From a virus, in the IMG/VR virus record IMGVR_UViG_3300032223_001001, positions 1-64,000 of that record: a stretch of 64,000 nt of DNA; one strand, written 5' to 3'. Shown piece by piece: positions 51,234-60,423 of this stretch. The translations under genes were made by a program, and so were the position numbers. The number at the start of each line of letters is the position of its first letter. Position 1 is the stretch's first letter. The notes under the pieces were generated by a model. The model worked only from the letters and a program-made list of their open reading frames with translations, searched no databases and had not been told where the DNA came from.

Positions 51234-54200
51234 TTAATTTAATTTGGTTTTATCATTGAACGTATTTTTTGGTACAGTTATAGGAGTTGTTGAATATAAT
51301 AAACGTAACCCAATTTCAGTTAAAGATCTAATAGTATCATCTGTTGATACAGTTGTAAAATCAAAAATACGTGTTTTACCTTTAGGGTATAATTTTAATT
51401 CGATTCCGTCGGTATAATCTTTATACGTTTTAGATTGTCTATAAGTAGTAAACACTTTTTGTTCAGCGTCATATTCTTTTTGATAATCTTTAACCAAATC
51501 GTTACAGATATCATCGAATACCTTTTTAATTTTTGTTTGATTGTTAATCGTTTTTAATGGTCCTGAAATAATTTCATTCTTAAACCCTTCAAGTTTTGAT
51601 TTATCTAAAAATATTGATGAAAATAACATATAGAAACGGATTGATGCATATTCCTTATTATCAAAACTACCAATCTTATCCGTCAATGGTTTAAAAGCCG
51701 CGTTCGCTTCATCAAAATTCAATGGACTACTAATTAAATTATTATCCGTTAACACCTTATCAAAATCTTTTAAGGTTACCGCCATTTTACTTAAGTCATT
51801 TAATAACTCCTCACTCGTATTTAACGGGATTGGGGGTGTATTACTTAATGGACTAACTTGTGTTGTTCCAGACGTAAAATAGGCTTTAGGCGTTAACCCA
51901 TCAATAATTTTACCATCAAAACCATTACTAATAAAATTTAATTTATTGATGTTTTGTATCAAGTTTTGTTCCTCTAAAACTATTGTTTGAATAATATTCG
52001 TATATTCATTAGAAAAACTTGATTTCATATTTTTAATATACGATACAAGATTTTGACTAATCATTTCAATAACATTATCAACATTAGGTTTGAATCCTTT
52101 TTTAATAAAATAATTCAATATTGGATTTTGTGAATTCCCACCACTAATAACACAATCTGAAATAGTGTTATCAAACAATTTATCCATTAACCCATTCGTT
52201 AATTGATTTGGTTTACCATAAATAACCGATGATACCCCACCAATATTACCATCAACATAATCACGGGTTTTATACGATACCAATTGTAAAATACCATAAT
52301 TATATATCTTATTCATCTTCTCTAATTGATCCGATATCGTTGTAATATAACCTTTAACATTATCCAGTTGTTTGTCCATAATGGTTTGATAACTAATTTG
52401 TCCTTGTTCACCACCTTCAACCGGAATTGTTGTTTTAATTTCACCAATTGTATTACCACCATTATTCACCACTTGTGAAGTATTAACCGGTGTTGTATTG
52501 TTTGATTGTGCTAAAATATTATCCACCATCATCTTATCCAATTTACTAGTATCTTCAGTAGGTGTTGCTCGTTCATCATACATTTCAGTGTTAGCGTAAT
52601 AATTAAACGATAACGCATTTTGTAGTTCATCAATTGGCCCTTGTAACCCCATACCCCCAATAATCTTAAAGTTCATCTGAACATTCACAAACATTGGTTG
52701 AACCCCAATACCTTCAGGATTTAAGTCATAATTCATTGGATCGTAACTAAACGATACCGAATCTGGAACAATTTTAGTATGGAAATAATCACCAATTCTT
52801 AAAACCAAAATCGGTGGTGCACCAAAAGATGTATTAATCGCGTCTTTTTTAATTATATTACCCTTTTCATCCACGGTTGGGATTGTCTCACCAGGTCTTA
52901 AACATTGATTCAAAAAGGTTACCCTAGCATTTAAACCTTCTGGTGTCATGGAATGGAACGCTGGATTGAAATATTTTATCTTTTGTGATATCGAATTATA
53001 AATCATCGGATCCGTACTTTTAATCATTTCAAAATAATCACACTCCGATAACATTTTACGAATAATCTTTTTACTAATACCATCCTTAATCTTTTTCTGA
53101 ACATCAATTGTTGGTTGAGGTTTTGGATTAATGGTGGTCGTTAATTGTTCAATTGGTTCAGGTTCTTGAACTTGTTGAACCACTGGTGCTTTAGCCTCAA
53201 CGTCTAATCTAACTCGTCTACACGCCATAGCATCCACGGAATATACATCCGCAATATTTAATAACGAACGTACCGCGTTATTTGGGCTGGTTTTTCTTGA
53301 ATATTTTTTACCTTGATAATAAATTTCAATATCTTTAGTACAACTAATCGCAATATTGTCACCAGTATTATCATCACTAACAATTGTTGGTAAATCTTCA
53401 CCCTCCGCTTTTTCAATAATGGTTATTTTTTTGTTGTCAATATATTCTTTTAATGTTTTCCCCCCAACTTGATAATTGTTCAAGAATTTTTTAACCGAAT
53501 CAATTCTTCTAGTAGATAAGTTAACATTATAATTGTTTTTAGCAATAGCCGATGCTGAACCAGTTAAGGTAATAATCACCGTGTTATTTTGTTCCATCGC
53601 CTTAAATAATTGTGAAACTAAATTAACTTCACCTTTAATTAATGAATCGTATGATGGAATTATCGTATTTTCAAAAAATGATTTTACATTTTTATTCGAT
53701 TCATCCACAAAACTAACACTACTCGCTTGATTAACATATTTGGTTCGATTTCCATCCGAAATATAACTACTAATTAAATTCTCAAAAGATGTTGTCGATG
53801 TTTTAGATAATGTTTTTGGATCTGGATAATCATTCTCAAAATAAAAATATTTCTTATTAAACATACTGAAATCCACCGGAGTAGCGGGTGTACCTGTCTG
53901 TTTATTAGTCCCATTATCCGATGATGATTGACCCGTATTATCTTTAGGGATATTCTGTAACACACCAACTCGTTCCTGACTAGTCAATCTAGGATTGTTT
54001 AATATTTCTTGTATATCGTATAATTCATTAACCGAAAAATTAGTATATTTCTTCGCCAATTCATATATATCAAACTTCGTACAACCAGCAAAAAATGAAT
54101 TCAAAATCGAATCCTTCTTCTTATCATCAATACCCTTTAATTGTTCATCCACAATTCGGTTCATAACAGATGGTGAATCAACAATAATAGTCCAACTCAA

Positions 54201-56399
54201 TGTACCAGTTCTAGTAGTATTCTTATATGTATATATCGGTTCAGGTCGACCAATAAATGGTGTTCCATTAAAATCCGCACTACTAGAATCCGAAAATTTA
54301 AGATTATATGGTGGAAACCACATAACCCTACCACCATTTGGTCCTTTTTCACAAACAGGCAATTCATCATAAGTATAACCAGGTCTTGAAGAAGTCCTCC
54401 ATGCCAAATTCTCAATGGAGAACATATACTTTTTAGCATAAAAATCACCATTCTTATTTTGAGTAATATTTGTCGATCCAGGGTTTTTTAATGGTGCAAT
54501 ATTCAAGTTATAGGTATTATCTAATACCGAATTCGTAAATCTTCTACCAGAAGTAGTTATACCATCACCCTTCTGAAGATCATTATATGTATAGTATGGT
54601 GTGTCTTTTGTAAAAACACGACAATATTCAATACCAGCTTCAGTACCATTAGTATTATCTTGATATGATACCACCCTTGAACCTTTTGTTAATTCACGAT
54701 AACCATCGTTAAAAACTTTACTAACTTGGTTAATTGCCGTACCTACGTGTTTTAATTTCTTTTCCCCAGCAACATTATCCGCCGACTCAACAATACGTTG
54801 TGTATTGTCCAATATCGAATTTTGTTTGAACTCAATATTGGTAGATTGGTTTTGGTTAATGACACTTTGAATTTGGTTAAAATCACCATCCAAACTTCCT
54901 TTATCCCCACCAGGTTTCGCTTTATACCCCGATCCGTCTTTACCCTTCGTTGAAGTCCAACTAAATTCACCATCAATTCCACCACCTTGACCCATTGGGT
55001 TTGCACCAAAACCAAACTTAATTTTATCGATGTTACCCTCAAACAATTTACCCATTTCGGATGGTCCATACATATCCATCGGAACTTGTTGACCATAAGA
55101 ATTGGTTGGTATTTCATTTGCCGGTGAAGTTAACGTTGAGGGTTCAGTATTTGAATTCCCAACGTAATAACCCCCACTTAACGTGCCATTATTTGGATTA
55201 ATAGCATTTGCCACCGTTTCAATAACAGATTGAATAATCCCCTTATTGTACGCCGGTTGATATCTATTATAATTTATATTGTTAAATAAAGCAGACTTTT
55301 GTCCATTTCCAGTATTACCTAAAAATAATTGTGACGGGTTTCTTGTCTTATTCAAGATTGAACCCAAAAATCCACCCGTTAAATTATTAGCAACATCCAA
55401 TGCTTTAGATGTTTGTGAAGTCTGAACCCCATTATTAGTATTTTCATCAAAATAATCCCCAGGAATAAAAGATACCGGCCAATACGCCCCAGAAATACGT
55501 GTTGCAAAATCACCTAGTGCAGCAATTGGGTTTTCAGGTACTGTTATTCTCCAGTTTCTAGCAATCAATGGTTGTTTACCAGATAATATTAAACTTATAT
55601 CAAAAGGATCTTGTAATGACGCTAATGATAATTTCCCAACTGTATTTTTAGCAATTTCACCATCAATACGATTCTTAAAAGTTTGATGCAATGTTTGAGC
55701 CCCAATCTTAGCCAAATAAGAATCCGTACTAACACCTGTTGGTGTCGGTGAAAAAAATATTTGGTAAGGGGTATACATACCAACGATAAATTGATCGTGG
55801 TATGGTACATGATATAATGGGTTCATTAGTTTAACATCAACACTGTACAAATAAGTGTACCCATCATATGGATTAAAACTATTAATTGTTTGATATTGAG
55901 TTAAATATTGAGAAGCTATATTTGGTAGTTTAGCATCGGTAGCACCATATTCACCTTGATTAGGTGTTAATGTATTTGGTACACCATTATAAGTAATACC
56001 AAATGTATAACCACCAGCTGGACCAAAACCATTTAATGGATATAAAGAATTCAAGTATTTGTGATACACAACATCATCAAAAGAAATTGAGTCTTTAATA
56101 CTATAATTGCTCAATATCGTTGGATAATTAATTGGACCACCAGGAGGTGTGTAAGCACCTGGAACACTATATGGTGGTAGATTTTTACCGTTTAACTTAT
56201 TCCTATATTCTTGTGATGGGATAAAAGATATCTTGTCTTGTGAATCAATGACACTATATTCATTAATAGGTACTTCATACACCGTTGGACCATTAGGTGG
56301 TGTATACGACCCAGGTACAACATATTTAGGCAAATTCTTACCCATTAACTTATTTCTAAAATCACTTGACGATGTAAAGGATAAGGTACTATTTGGCAT
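51234..56399 (-). CDS. Giant baseplate protein with tandem N-terminal repeats and an OmpA-like domain (1721 aa)
   Basis: Residues 1-105 hold two copies of a unit with Arg-Asn-Lys-Leu-(Met/Asn)-Gly-Lys-Asn-Leu-Pro and Val-Pro-Gly-(Ser/Ala)-Tyr-Thr-Pro-Pro-(Asn/Gly)-Gly-Pro. Residues about 660-750 have the baseplate pattern Trp-Phe-Pro-Pro-Tyr-Asn-Leu-Lys-Phe...Phe-Ile-Gly-Arg-Pro-Glu-Pro-Ile-Tyr-Thr-Tyr. Residues about 910-1010 resemble an OmpA C-terminal domain: Val-Ile-Ile-Thr-Leu-Thr-Gly-Ser-Ala-Ser, then Asn-Val-Asn-Leu-Ser-Thr-Arg-Arg-Ile. A second baseplate-type region follows near 1190-1290. The OmpA-like part could bind peptidoglycan during infection. The AT motif at 56407-56423 precedes it. 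Confidence 0.68.
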   Translation of the reverse strand: MPNSTLSFTSSSDFRNKLMGKNLPKYVVPGSYTPPNGPTVYEVPINEYSVIDSQDKISFIPSQEYRNKLNGKNLPPYSVPGAYTPPGGPINYPTILSNYSIKDSISFDDVVYHKYLNSLYPLNGFGPAGGYTFGITYNGVPNTLTPNQGEYGATDAKLPNIASQYLTQYQTINSFNPYDGYTYLYSVDVKLMNPLYHVPYHDQFIVGMYTPYQIFFSPTPTGVSTDSYLAKIGAQTLHQTFKNRIDGEIAKNTVGKLSLASLQDPFDISLILSGKQPLIARNWRITVPENPIAALGDFATRISGAYWPVSFIPGDYFDENTNNGVQTSQTSKALDVANNLTGGFLGSILNKTRNPSQLFLGNTGNGQKSALFNNINYNRYQPAYNKGIIQSVIETVANAINPNNGTLSGGYYVGNSNTEPSTLTSPANEIPTNSYGQQVPMDMYGPSEMGKLFEGNIDKIKFGFGANPMGQGGGIDGEFSWTSTKGKDGSGYKAKPGGDKGSLDGDFNQIQSVINQNQSTNIEFKQNSILDNTQRIVESADNVAGEKKLKHVGTAINQVSKVFNDGYRELTKGSRVVSYQDNTNGTEAGIEYCRVFTKDTPYYTYNDLQKGDGITTSGRRFTNSVLDNTYNLNIAPLKNPGSTNITQNKNGDFYAKKYMFSIENLAWRTSSRPGYTYDELPVCEKGPNGGRVMWFPPYNLKFSDSSSADFNGTPFIGRPEPIYTYKNTTRTGTLSWTIIVDSPSVMNRIVDEQLKGIDDKKKDSILNSFFAGCTKFDIYELAKKYTNFSVNELYDIQEILNNPRLTSQERVGVLQNIPKDNTGQSSSDNGTNKQTGTPATPVDFSMFNKKYFYFENDYPDPKTLSKTSTTSFENLISSYISDGNRTKYVNQASSVSFVDESNKNVKSFFENTIIPSYDSLIKGEVNLVSQLFKAMEQNNTVIITLTGSASAIAKNNYNVNLSTRRIDSVKKFLNNYQVGGKTLKEYIDNKKITIIEKAEGEDLPTIVSDDNTGDNIAISCTKDIEIYYQGKKYSRKTSPNNAVRSLLNIADVYSVDAMACRRVRLDVEAKAPVVQQVQEPEPIEQLTTTINPKPQPTIDVQKKIKDGISKKIIRKMLSECDYFEMIKSTDPMIYNSISQKIKYFNPAFHSMTPEGLNARVTFLNQCLRPGETIPTVDEKGNIIKKDAINTSFGAPPILVLRIGDYFHTKIVPDSVSFSYDPMNYDLNPEGIGVQPMFVNVQMNFKIIGGMGLQGPIDELQNALSFNYYANTEMYDERATPTEDTSKLDKMMVDNILAQSNNTTPVNTSQVVNNGGNTIGEIKTTIPVEGGEQGQISYQTIMDKQLDNVKGYITTISDQLEKMNKIYNYGILQLVSYKTRDYVDGNIGGVSSVIYGKPNQLTNGLMDKLFDNTISDCVISGGNSQNPILNYFIKKGFKPNVDNVIEMISQNLVSYIKNMKSSFSNEYTNIIQTIVLEEQNLIQNINKLNFISNGFDGKIIDGLTPKAYFTSGTTQVSPLSNTPPIPLNTSEELLNDLSKMAVTLKDFDKVLTDNNLISSPLNFDEANAAFKPLTDKIGSFDNKEYASIRFYMLFSSIFLDKSKLEGFKNEIISGPLKTINNQTKIKKVFDDICNDLVKDYQKEYDAEQKVFTTYRQSKTYKDYTDGIELKLYPKGKTRIFDFTTVSTDDTIRSLTEIGLRLLYSTTPITVPKNTFNDKTKLN

Positions 56400-56406
56400 T
56401 CTATTA

Positions 56407-56423
56407 CTTTATTTAATAAATAG
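56407..56423 (-). promoter_or_regulatory. Candidate phage promoter motif upstream of the 1721-aa gene
   Basis: The minus strand reads CTATTTATTAAATAAAG, ending 8 bases before the ATG at 56399. It is one of the clearest copies. Confidence 0.45.
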
Positions 56424-56437
56424 CTAATTTATGTTTT

Positions 56438-58285
56438 TCAAGTGGTTAAATTATAATTTGTTTTAACTTGACCCATTGTTTTACTTAATTCTTGAACCAC
56501 TCCAGTATTACGTAACGATTCTTTAACCGCCGACAGGATATTGTCTCTATCCGTCCCTTGAGGTGCGGAAATATTAATGTTTAAGTTAATATCCGATGTA
56601 TTTCTATTTTCGTTAATTGTTGTATTTTTATTTTCAGTTAAACTAGTCCCACCGGCCATAACAATTGAGTCTTCAGGTAAAGTTTTTATCATAAAATCTT
56701 TAACATCAAGAGTTTTGTCATTATTCTGAACTTTAATATTACCAGTACCTAGATTTTTATCACTATATTCAACAACTTTTTGAATAACATTCCCAGTTGG
56801 TGTACCCTTAAATTGTTTTCTACCTTCCTCCTCAACAGCCAACATTGCTTTATTCATATATTTTGTTAATCCATCAACACCTTTACCAAATTGTTCCAAC
56901 GAACCACTGGTATCCCCTTTATATAATTTTTTAAGACCTTCACCTATTAAACCAAAATCGGTAGTTAATTCCTTCCTAACATCTTTAACAGATAATTCTT
57001 TAACATTAAACACATTAGTTAATCTAGCACTAACCCCCCTTAATTCACCAATGAACTTATCAACACCACCCATACCAGCAACAGCATAACCAGTTCTACT
57101 AGCGGGAGCTTTTGACGCAGCTTCGATTGCTTTTAAGGTTGTTAATTGTTCACGAGCCAATTCTTCCATCGTTTTTGGGGCTTGAGGGTTTGCTAAACGT
57201 TGAATATCGTTTTCACTTAATTGTGTTATTGATTTTTCAACTTTTTCACCCTTTTCGTCCGTCATTGAAATTTTATATTCACCACCCTTCATTTCCGCCA
57301 TACTAGCGATCATCTTCTGTTGTTCCTCGGATAAATTGAATTTGGTTGGGAACGCAATTTTACCCATCTTATCTTGAATTTCCGCAGTAGACTTAGCCAT
57401 TTTAACTAATTGTTCATAATTAACCCCTGTTGCTTTTTCATACTCACGCATAACACGACGACCATAATCACTAATCTTAAATTGACCATCTTCAGCTTGT
57501 TGTACATATCGTTGAACATCATCCGCCAATACCTTCAACATTTCTTCAGGATTATTTTGACTTAAATCCATCAATCTTAATGGGTTTAATAAATCCGCTT
57601 GTTGCGCACCCAATCGTTGTAGAGTTGCGGCCATTGTGATAGCACCTTCAGGTTCAAACGCCTTTTCTAACATACCACTAATTGATGATACATTAACTCG
57701 CATTAAAGCAGCGTTCGCGGCCATTTTAGCTAACCCTTGTACACCGTTTTCAAACCCATATTTATCCAATAACCCAATATTATTAGATACCTGTCTACTA
57801 ACCTCCTCAACGTTGACCCCCATACTTCTGGCGATATCAACCACCTTTTGCAGTTGATCCCCAGCTTGATAAACTGAATAACCAGCATCCTTAAATGTTT
57901 CAACAATTGTCCCAACACTTAAACTAGTTACTTCACCAGCAGCATAAAGTTGTTGATACGAATCTGACATTAAAACCAAATTTCGGTTCAACGTTTCAGA
58001 TATATCTAATTGAATTTGTTTTACATTACCAAAATTCCCACCTAGTGCCTCAACCTCCTTTACAGCATCGGATAAACCTTGTTTGATCGCCAAAACATTA
58101 TCACGACCCGTACCAAATTTTTTAATAACTTCGGTTGCTGCATCGTCAACTTCACCAATTTTACCGATAACATCACTAATATCAATATTGGTATAAATGT
58201 TTTTCGCAAAACTATTAAAAATTTCTTTTAATTGGTTTTTAGCGTCATTAAGACTATTTTGAAATATATTTCCCTCGTCAGCCAT
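56438..58285 (-). CDS. Tape measure protein candidate (T4 gp29 position)
   Basis: A 615-aa protein, mostly helical, with long Ala/Leu/Lys/Glu-rich stretches (Gln-Lys-Val-Val-Asp-Ile-Ala-Arg, Gly-Leu-Ala-Lys-Met-Ala-Ala-Asn-Ala-Ala-Leu-Met) and a Gly/Ala-rich short hydrophobic patch near residue 400. Length is near T4 gp29 (590 aa). It lies right after a gp26-like gene with an out-of-frame extension and before the baseplate genes, the standard place of a tape measure gene. It sets tail length and is ejected into the host. There is no distinctive motif, so the call rests on composition and order. Confidence 0.7.
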   Translation of the reverse strand: MADEGNIFQNSLNDAKNQLKEIFNSFAKNIYTNIDISDVIGKIGEVDDAATEVIKKFGTGRDNVLAIKQGLSDAVKEVEALGGNFGNVKQIQLDISETLNRNLVLMSDSYQQLYAAGEVTSLSVGTIVETFKDAGYSVYQAGDQLQKVVDIARSMGVNVEEVSRQVSNNIGLLDKYGFENGVQGLAKMAANAALMRVNVSSISGMLEKAFEPEGAITMAATLQRLGAQQADLLNPLRLMDLSQNNPEEMLKVLADDVQRYVQQAEDGQFKISDYGRRVMREYEKATGVNYEQLVKMAKSTAEIQDKMGKIAFPTKFNLSEEQQKMIASMAEMKGGEYKISMTDEKGEKVEKSITQLSENDIQRLANPQAPKTMEELAREQLTTLKAIEAASKAPASRTGYAVAGMGGVDKFIGELRGVSARLTNVFNVKELSVKDVRKELTTDFGLIGEGLKKLYKGDTSGSLEQFGKGVDGLTKYMNKAMLAVEEEGRKQFKGTPTGNVIQKVVEYSDKNLGTGNIKVQNNDKTLDVKDFMIKTLPEDSIVMAGGTSLTENKNTTINENRNTSDINLNINISAPQGTDRDNILSAVKESLRNTGVVQELSKTMGQVKTNYNLTT

Positions 58286-58296
58286 ATTTAGTTTTT

Positions 58297-58314
58297 CTTA
58301 TATAAAATAAATAT
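58297..58314 (-). promoter_or_regulatory. Candidate phage promoter motif upstream of the tape measure gene
   Basis: The minus strand reads ATATTTATTTTATATAAG, 12 bases before the ATG at 58285, and it starts immediately after the hairpin at 58315-58339. Confidence 0.38.
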
Positions 58315-58339
58315 GCCGAAGGGTTGTTATTCCTTCGGC
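58315..58339 (-). terminator. Hairpin between the chaperone extension and tape measure gene
   Basis: An 8-bp GC-rich perfect stem GCCGAAGG/CCTTCGGC with a 9-base loop. It is followed on the minus strand by ATATTTATTTTATAT, only partly T-rich, so it is a terminator or attenuator of moderate strength. The stop codon of the small extension frame lies in its loop region. Confidence 0.55.
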
Positions 58340-58434
58340 GTATTACTATCAATGATTTTATTAATTAAGTATTTCCGGATATATGTTGGTAATGTTAGAA
58401 ATTCTTTATACGAAGTCCTTAAAAACTTCGCCAT
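58327..58434 (-). CDS. Small ORF in the +1 frame after the gp26-like gene (possible frameshift extension)
   Basis: From ATG 58434 it encodes 35 aa (Met-Ala-Lys-Phe-Leu-Arg-Thr-Ser-Tyr-Lys-Glu-Phe). The frame is open further upstream to about 58482, overlapping the end of the gp26-like gene in the +1 frame, with natural-looking residues (Ser-Asn-Tyr-Gly-Thr-Tyr-Leu-Leu-Asp-Glu-Tyr-Tyr-Ile). The segment Phe-Leu-Thr-Leu-Pro-Thr-Tyr-Ile-Arg-Lys-Tyr-Leu-Ile resembles the C-terminal helix of tail assembly chaperones. It may be a separate small gene, or the extension of the gp26-like protein made by a +1 shift at TTTTTTC (58483-58489). Confidence 0.5.
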   Translation of the reverse strand: MAKFLRTSYKEFLTLPTYIRKYLINKIIDSNTPKE

Positions 58435-58468
58435 TATATAATATTCATCCAACAAATAAGTTCCATAA

Positions 58469-59227
58469 TTAGAAGAAAGGGCGAAAAAACTCAACCCCAA
58501 AAGTAATATTGAATACTACTCTTTCTCCTGACGGGGCGATTGCTGTTCTCGTTAAATCTAACGATGGTTGGTTTTTATTTAAGAATTCACGAATATATTT
58601 TGAATCCATAATTGGCATTGACTCAATAAATTTAGATATCATCATCTTATCTTCATTACCATCAACTGAAACTATTTGTTTATTTAACTTCCACGTGATC
58701 GTTGGAACAATTCTTCCTTGAGGATAAGTTTCCGCTAATCTATCCAACTCAACTGTCTCACCATAAGTTAATAATCTTAATTTAACCGTTGAACCACATT
58801 TAGGTAATGTAGTTGTAAAAATCCCATTTTCATCTGGTTGAACTTCAGTTTTTTTGAAATCAATTTCATCTAGAATTTCAACATGATCAAACGGTTTTCC
58901 AGTTTGAGGATCCTTGAGAACTAAATTATATTCAGGACCAAATGAAGTGTTTCGTAAATACAATAAAATTGTTTGAATATCACCCTCGATCATATCTTCA
59001 GGTCTTAAGTCATGTTCATACAACTTATTTCTAACCAACGTTAAAACAACATTGTCAGAATTCCCCCTAACTGAATTTAATAATAAATTTTCGTCTGTTG
59101 CCGTTAAAAATCCAATTTTAACAGATTTCTTTTTTGATTTGTAAAATTTCCCATTGGAAGGTAAAGTGACAACATCGTGAGGTAGTGAAAAACTCTCAGT
59201 CGCAGCTTGTAATAATTGATCATCCAT
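58469..59227 (-). CDS. T4 gp26/gp51-like baseplate hub assembly protein or tail assembly chaperone
   Basis: A 252-aa protein. The opening Val-Thr-Leu-Pro-Ser-Asn-Gly-Lys-Phe-Tyr, then Lys-Ile-Gly-Phe-Leu-Thr-Ala-Thr-Asp-Glu-Asn-Leu-Leu-Leu-Asn, matches the T4 baseplate-assembly family pattern (short LPSxGxxY followed by a strand and an Asp-Glu-x-x-Leu helix). A Cys-Gly-Ser-Thr-Val-Lys-Leu-Arg strand and a helical end follow. It lies directly upstream of the tape measure gene, as chaperones do. The last codons (Phe-Phe-Arg-Pro-Phe-Phe) overlap another open frame. Confidence 0.7.
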   Translation of the reverse strand: MDDQLLQAATESFSLPHDVVTLPSNGKFYKSKKKSVKIGFLTATDENLLLNSVRGNSDNVVLTLVRNKLYEHDLRPEDMIEGDIQTILLYLRNTSFGPEYNLVLKDPQTGKPFDHVEILDEIDFKKTEVQPDENGIFTTTLPKCGSTVKLRLLTYGETVELDRLAETYPQGRIVPTITWKLNKQIVSVDGNEDKMMISKFIESMPIMDSKYIREFLNKNQPSLDLTRTAIAPSGERVVFNITFGVEFFRPFF

Positions 59228-59531
59228 AAATTAATATTTTACAAAAAACATAATTAAAAAAATCAATAAATAAAGAAAAATTTATTAAAATCGTTGAAGA
59301 AATATTTTATGAAAAATATTGTTAAAGCTATTGACTTAATTAAAAATTTTAACTACTTAATAATATATTATTATATATATTATATAATAATATTAATATA
59401 TACTAGTATATATTAATATAACCCATTCAATAACCCATTCTATTAATTTATTAATATTTTATTTATTATATAAATTATTTTTATTATTATTTATATAAGT
59501 TATTATTATAATAGATGAAATTCCTACTAGA
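59228..59531. other. AT-rich intergenic region with a 30-bp perfect palindrome
   Basis: No credible gene in 304 bases of almost pure A/T. A perfect 30-bp palindrome centred on CTAG spans 59390-59419, and short repeats of ATTATATA and TTATTA surround it. A repeat ACCCATTC lies just after it. It separates the gp26-like gene from the HAD-like gene, both on the minus strand. It could be a replication origin or a regulatory region. Confidence 0.6.
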
Positions 59532-60359
59532 TTAATAGTCTTTTTTAACTCCTCCAGCTGTTGAATACATTTTCAAAATATTTTCTGGATCATCCTTGAA
59601 ATGTCCTTTAACTTTTTCCAAATTTCTTAAATCGTCATCTGAAAAACCTATCTGGGGTATCGCAAATTTATTACTAACTTTATTTTTCAAAAACGCTTTT
59701 TTATGGATAAAGTTCGATACTTCACGAATGTACGAAATAAATTCATTCAGTGCCTTAATTTTCCCGTCTTCTGGATTAGTCGCTGACCCTTCACCATAGG
59801 TAACGGGGTAAAAGCGACACAGATTCAAGTATTCACGTATTAAATCACGTTTTGGAAGTTCCTCCTCGTCCGCAATATCACGGTATTTTATTAAATTCTT
59901 AGCTAACTCGTCTGAATTAATCCCTTGATGATTGGAAATGATTAAATTATAAACAGCTTCCTTCATGATTGATGGTGTATGACCTCTTGCTGTAACAATC
60001 GAAAAAATTGAACCATTATTTATCGCTTCAACAAAATCTGGCCAAGCTGGACCTAAATTAGCCGTCATAGAATCAACTACGAAATTCTTATCACCAGTGG
60101 TTGTAAAATATCTAAATGGCAATTCCGCAAATCCAACAATTTTATGTCCTTTATACTCAAAAGGTTCTTTACCTACCTTAACACGATATTCCGCAAAATC
60201 TTCCGTTCCCATCGGAACTTCTTCCCCTTTATCATCCATTAATATAATTTTGGTTGGCATATACATGATATTATCATCCCAATCAAACGCATAATATTTC
60301 ATATCTGGAGTTCCTTGTTCAGTTATTCCCTCCTTAATTCTTCTTTTTTCCATATTCAT
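59532..60359 (-). CDS. HAD-like phosphatase or nucleotidase
   Basis: About 275 aa from ATG 60359 (or 60353). The frame is open further upstream to 60437, but that part runs through the sheath terminator, so the shorter start is chosen. HAD motif I is Tyr-Ala-Phe-Asp-Trp-Asp-Asp-Asn (two Asp spaced as DxD), motif II is Ile-Val-Thr-Ala-Arg-Gly-His, and late Gly-Phe-Ser-Asp-Asp-Asp matches the metal-binding motif IV. The fold fits polynucleotide-kinase 3'-phosphatase-like or 5'-nucleotidase-like enzymes. The substrate is not clear. A DNA or RNA end repair or nucleotide role is a guess. It lies between sheath and chaperone genes, an odd place for an enzyme. Confidence 0.72.
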   Translation of the reverse strand: MNMEKRRIKEGITEQGTPDMKYYAFDWDDNIMYMPTKIILMDDKGEEVPMGTEDFAEYRVKVGKEPFEYKGHKIVGFAELPFRYFTTTGDKNFVVDSMTANLGPAWPDFVEAINNGSIFSIVTARGHTPSIMKEAVYNLIISNHQGINSDELAKNLIKYRDIADEEELPKRDLIREYLNLCRFYPVTYGEGSATNPEDGKIKALNEFISYIREVSNFIHKKAFLKNKVSNKFAIPQIGFSDDDLRNLEKVKGHFKDDPENILKMYSTAGGVKKDY

Positions 60360-60373
60360 AAATAGTTTATTAA

Positions 60374-60405
60374 ATAAAAAATGGGGATTAACTAACCCCC
60401 ATTTT
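60374..60405 (-). terminator. Rho-independent terminator after the tail sheath gene
   Basis: The minus strand has AAATGGGG, a 10-base loop, CCCCATTT, then TTTATTTAA. It lies about 20 bases after the sheath stop, as expected for a highly expressed virion gene. Confidence 0.82.
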
Positions 60406-60423
60406 TTTATGTTTTTTTTATTT

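Noticed and set aside
53995-54372. Plus-strand open frame of 125 codons opposite the 1721-aa gene
   Set aside because: It lies wholly antisense to a well-supported baseplate region and its composition mirrors the complementary frame.
59309-59416. Small plus-strand ORF in the AT-rich gap
   Set aside because: The 35 codons are mostly Ile and Tyr from AT repeats, and the frame runs through the palindrome. Nothing supports translation.
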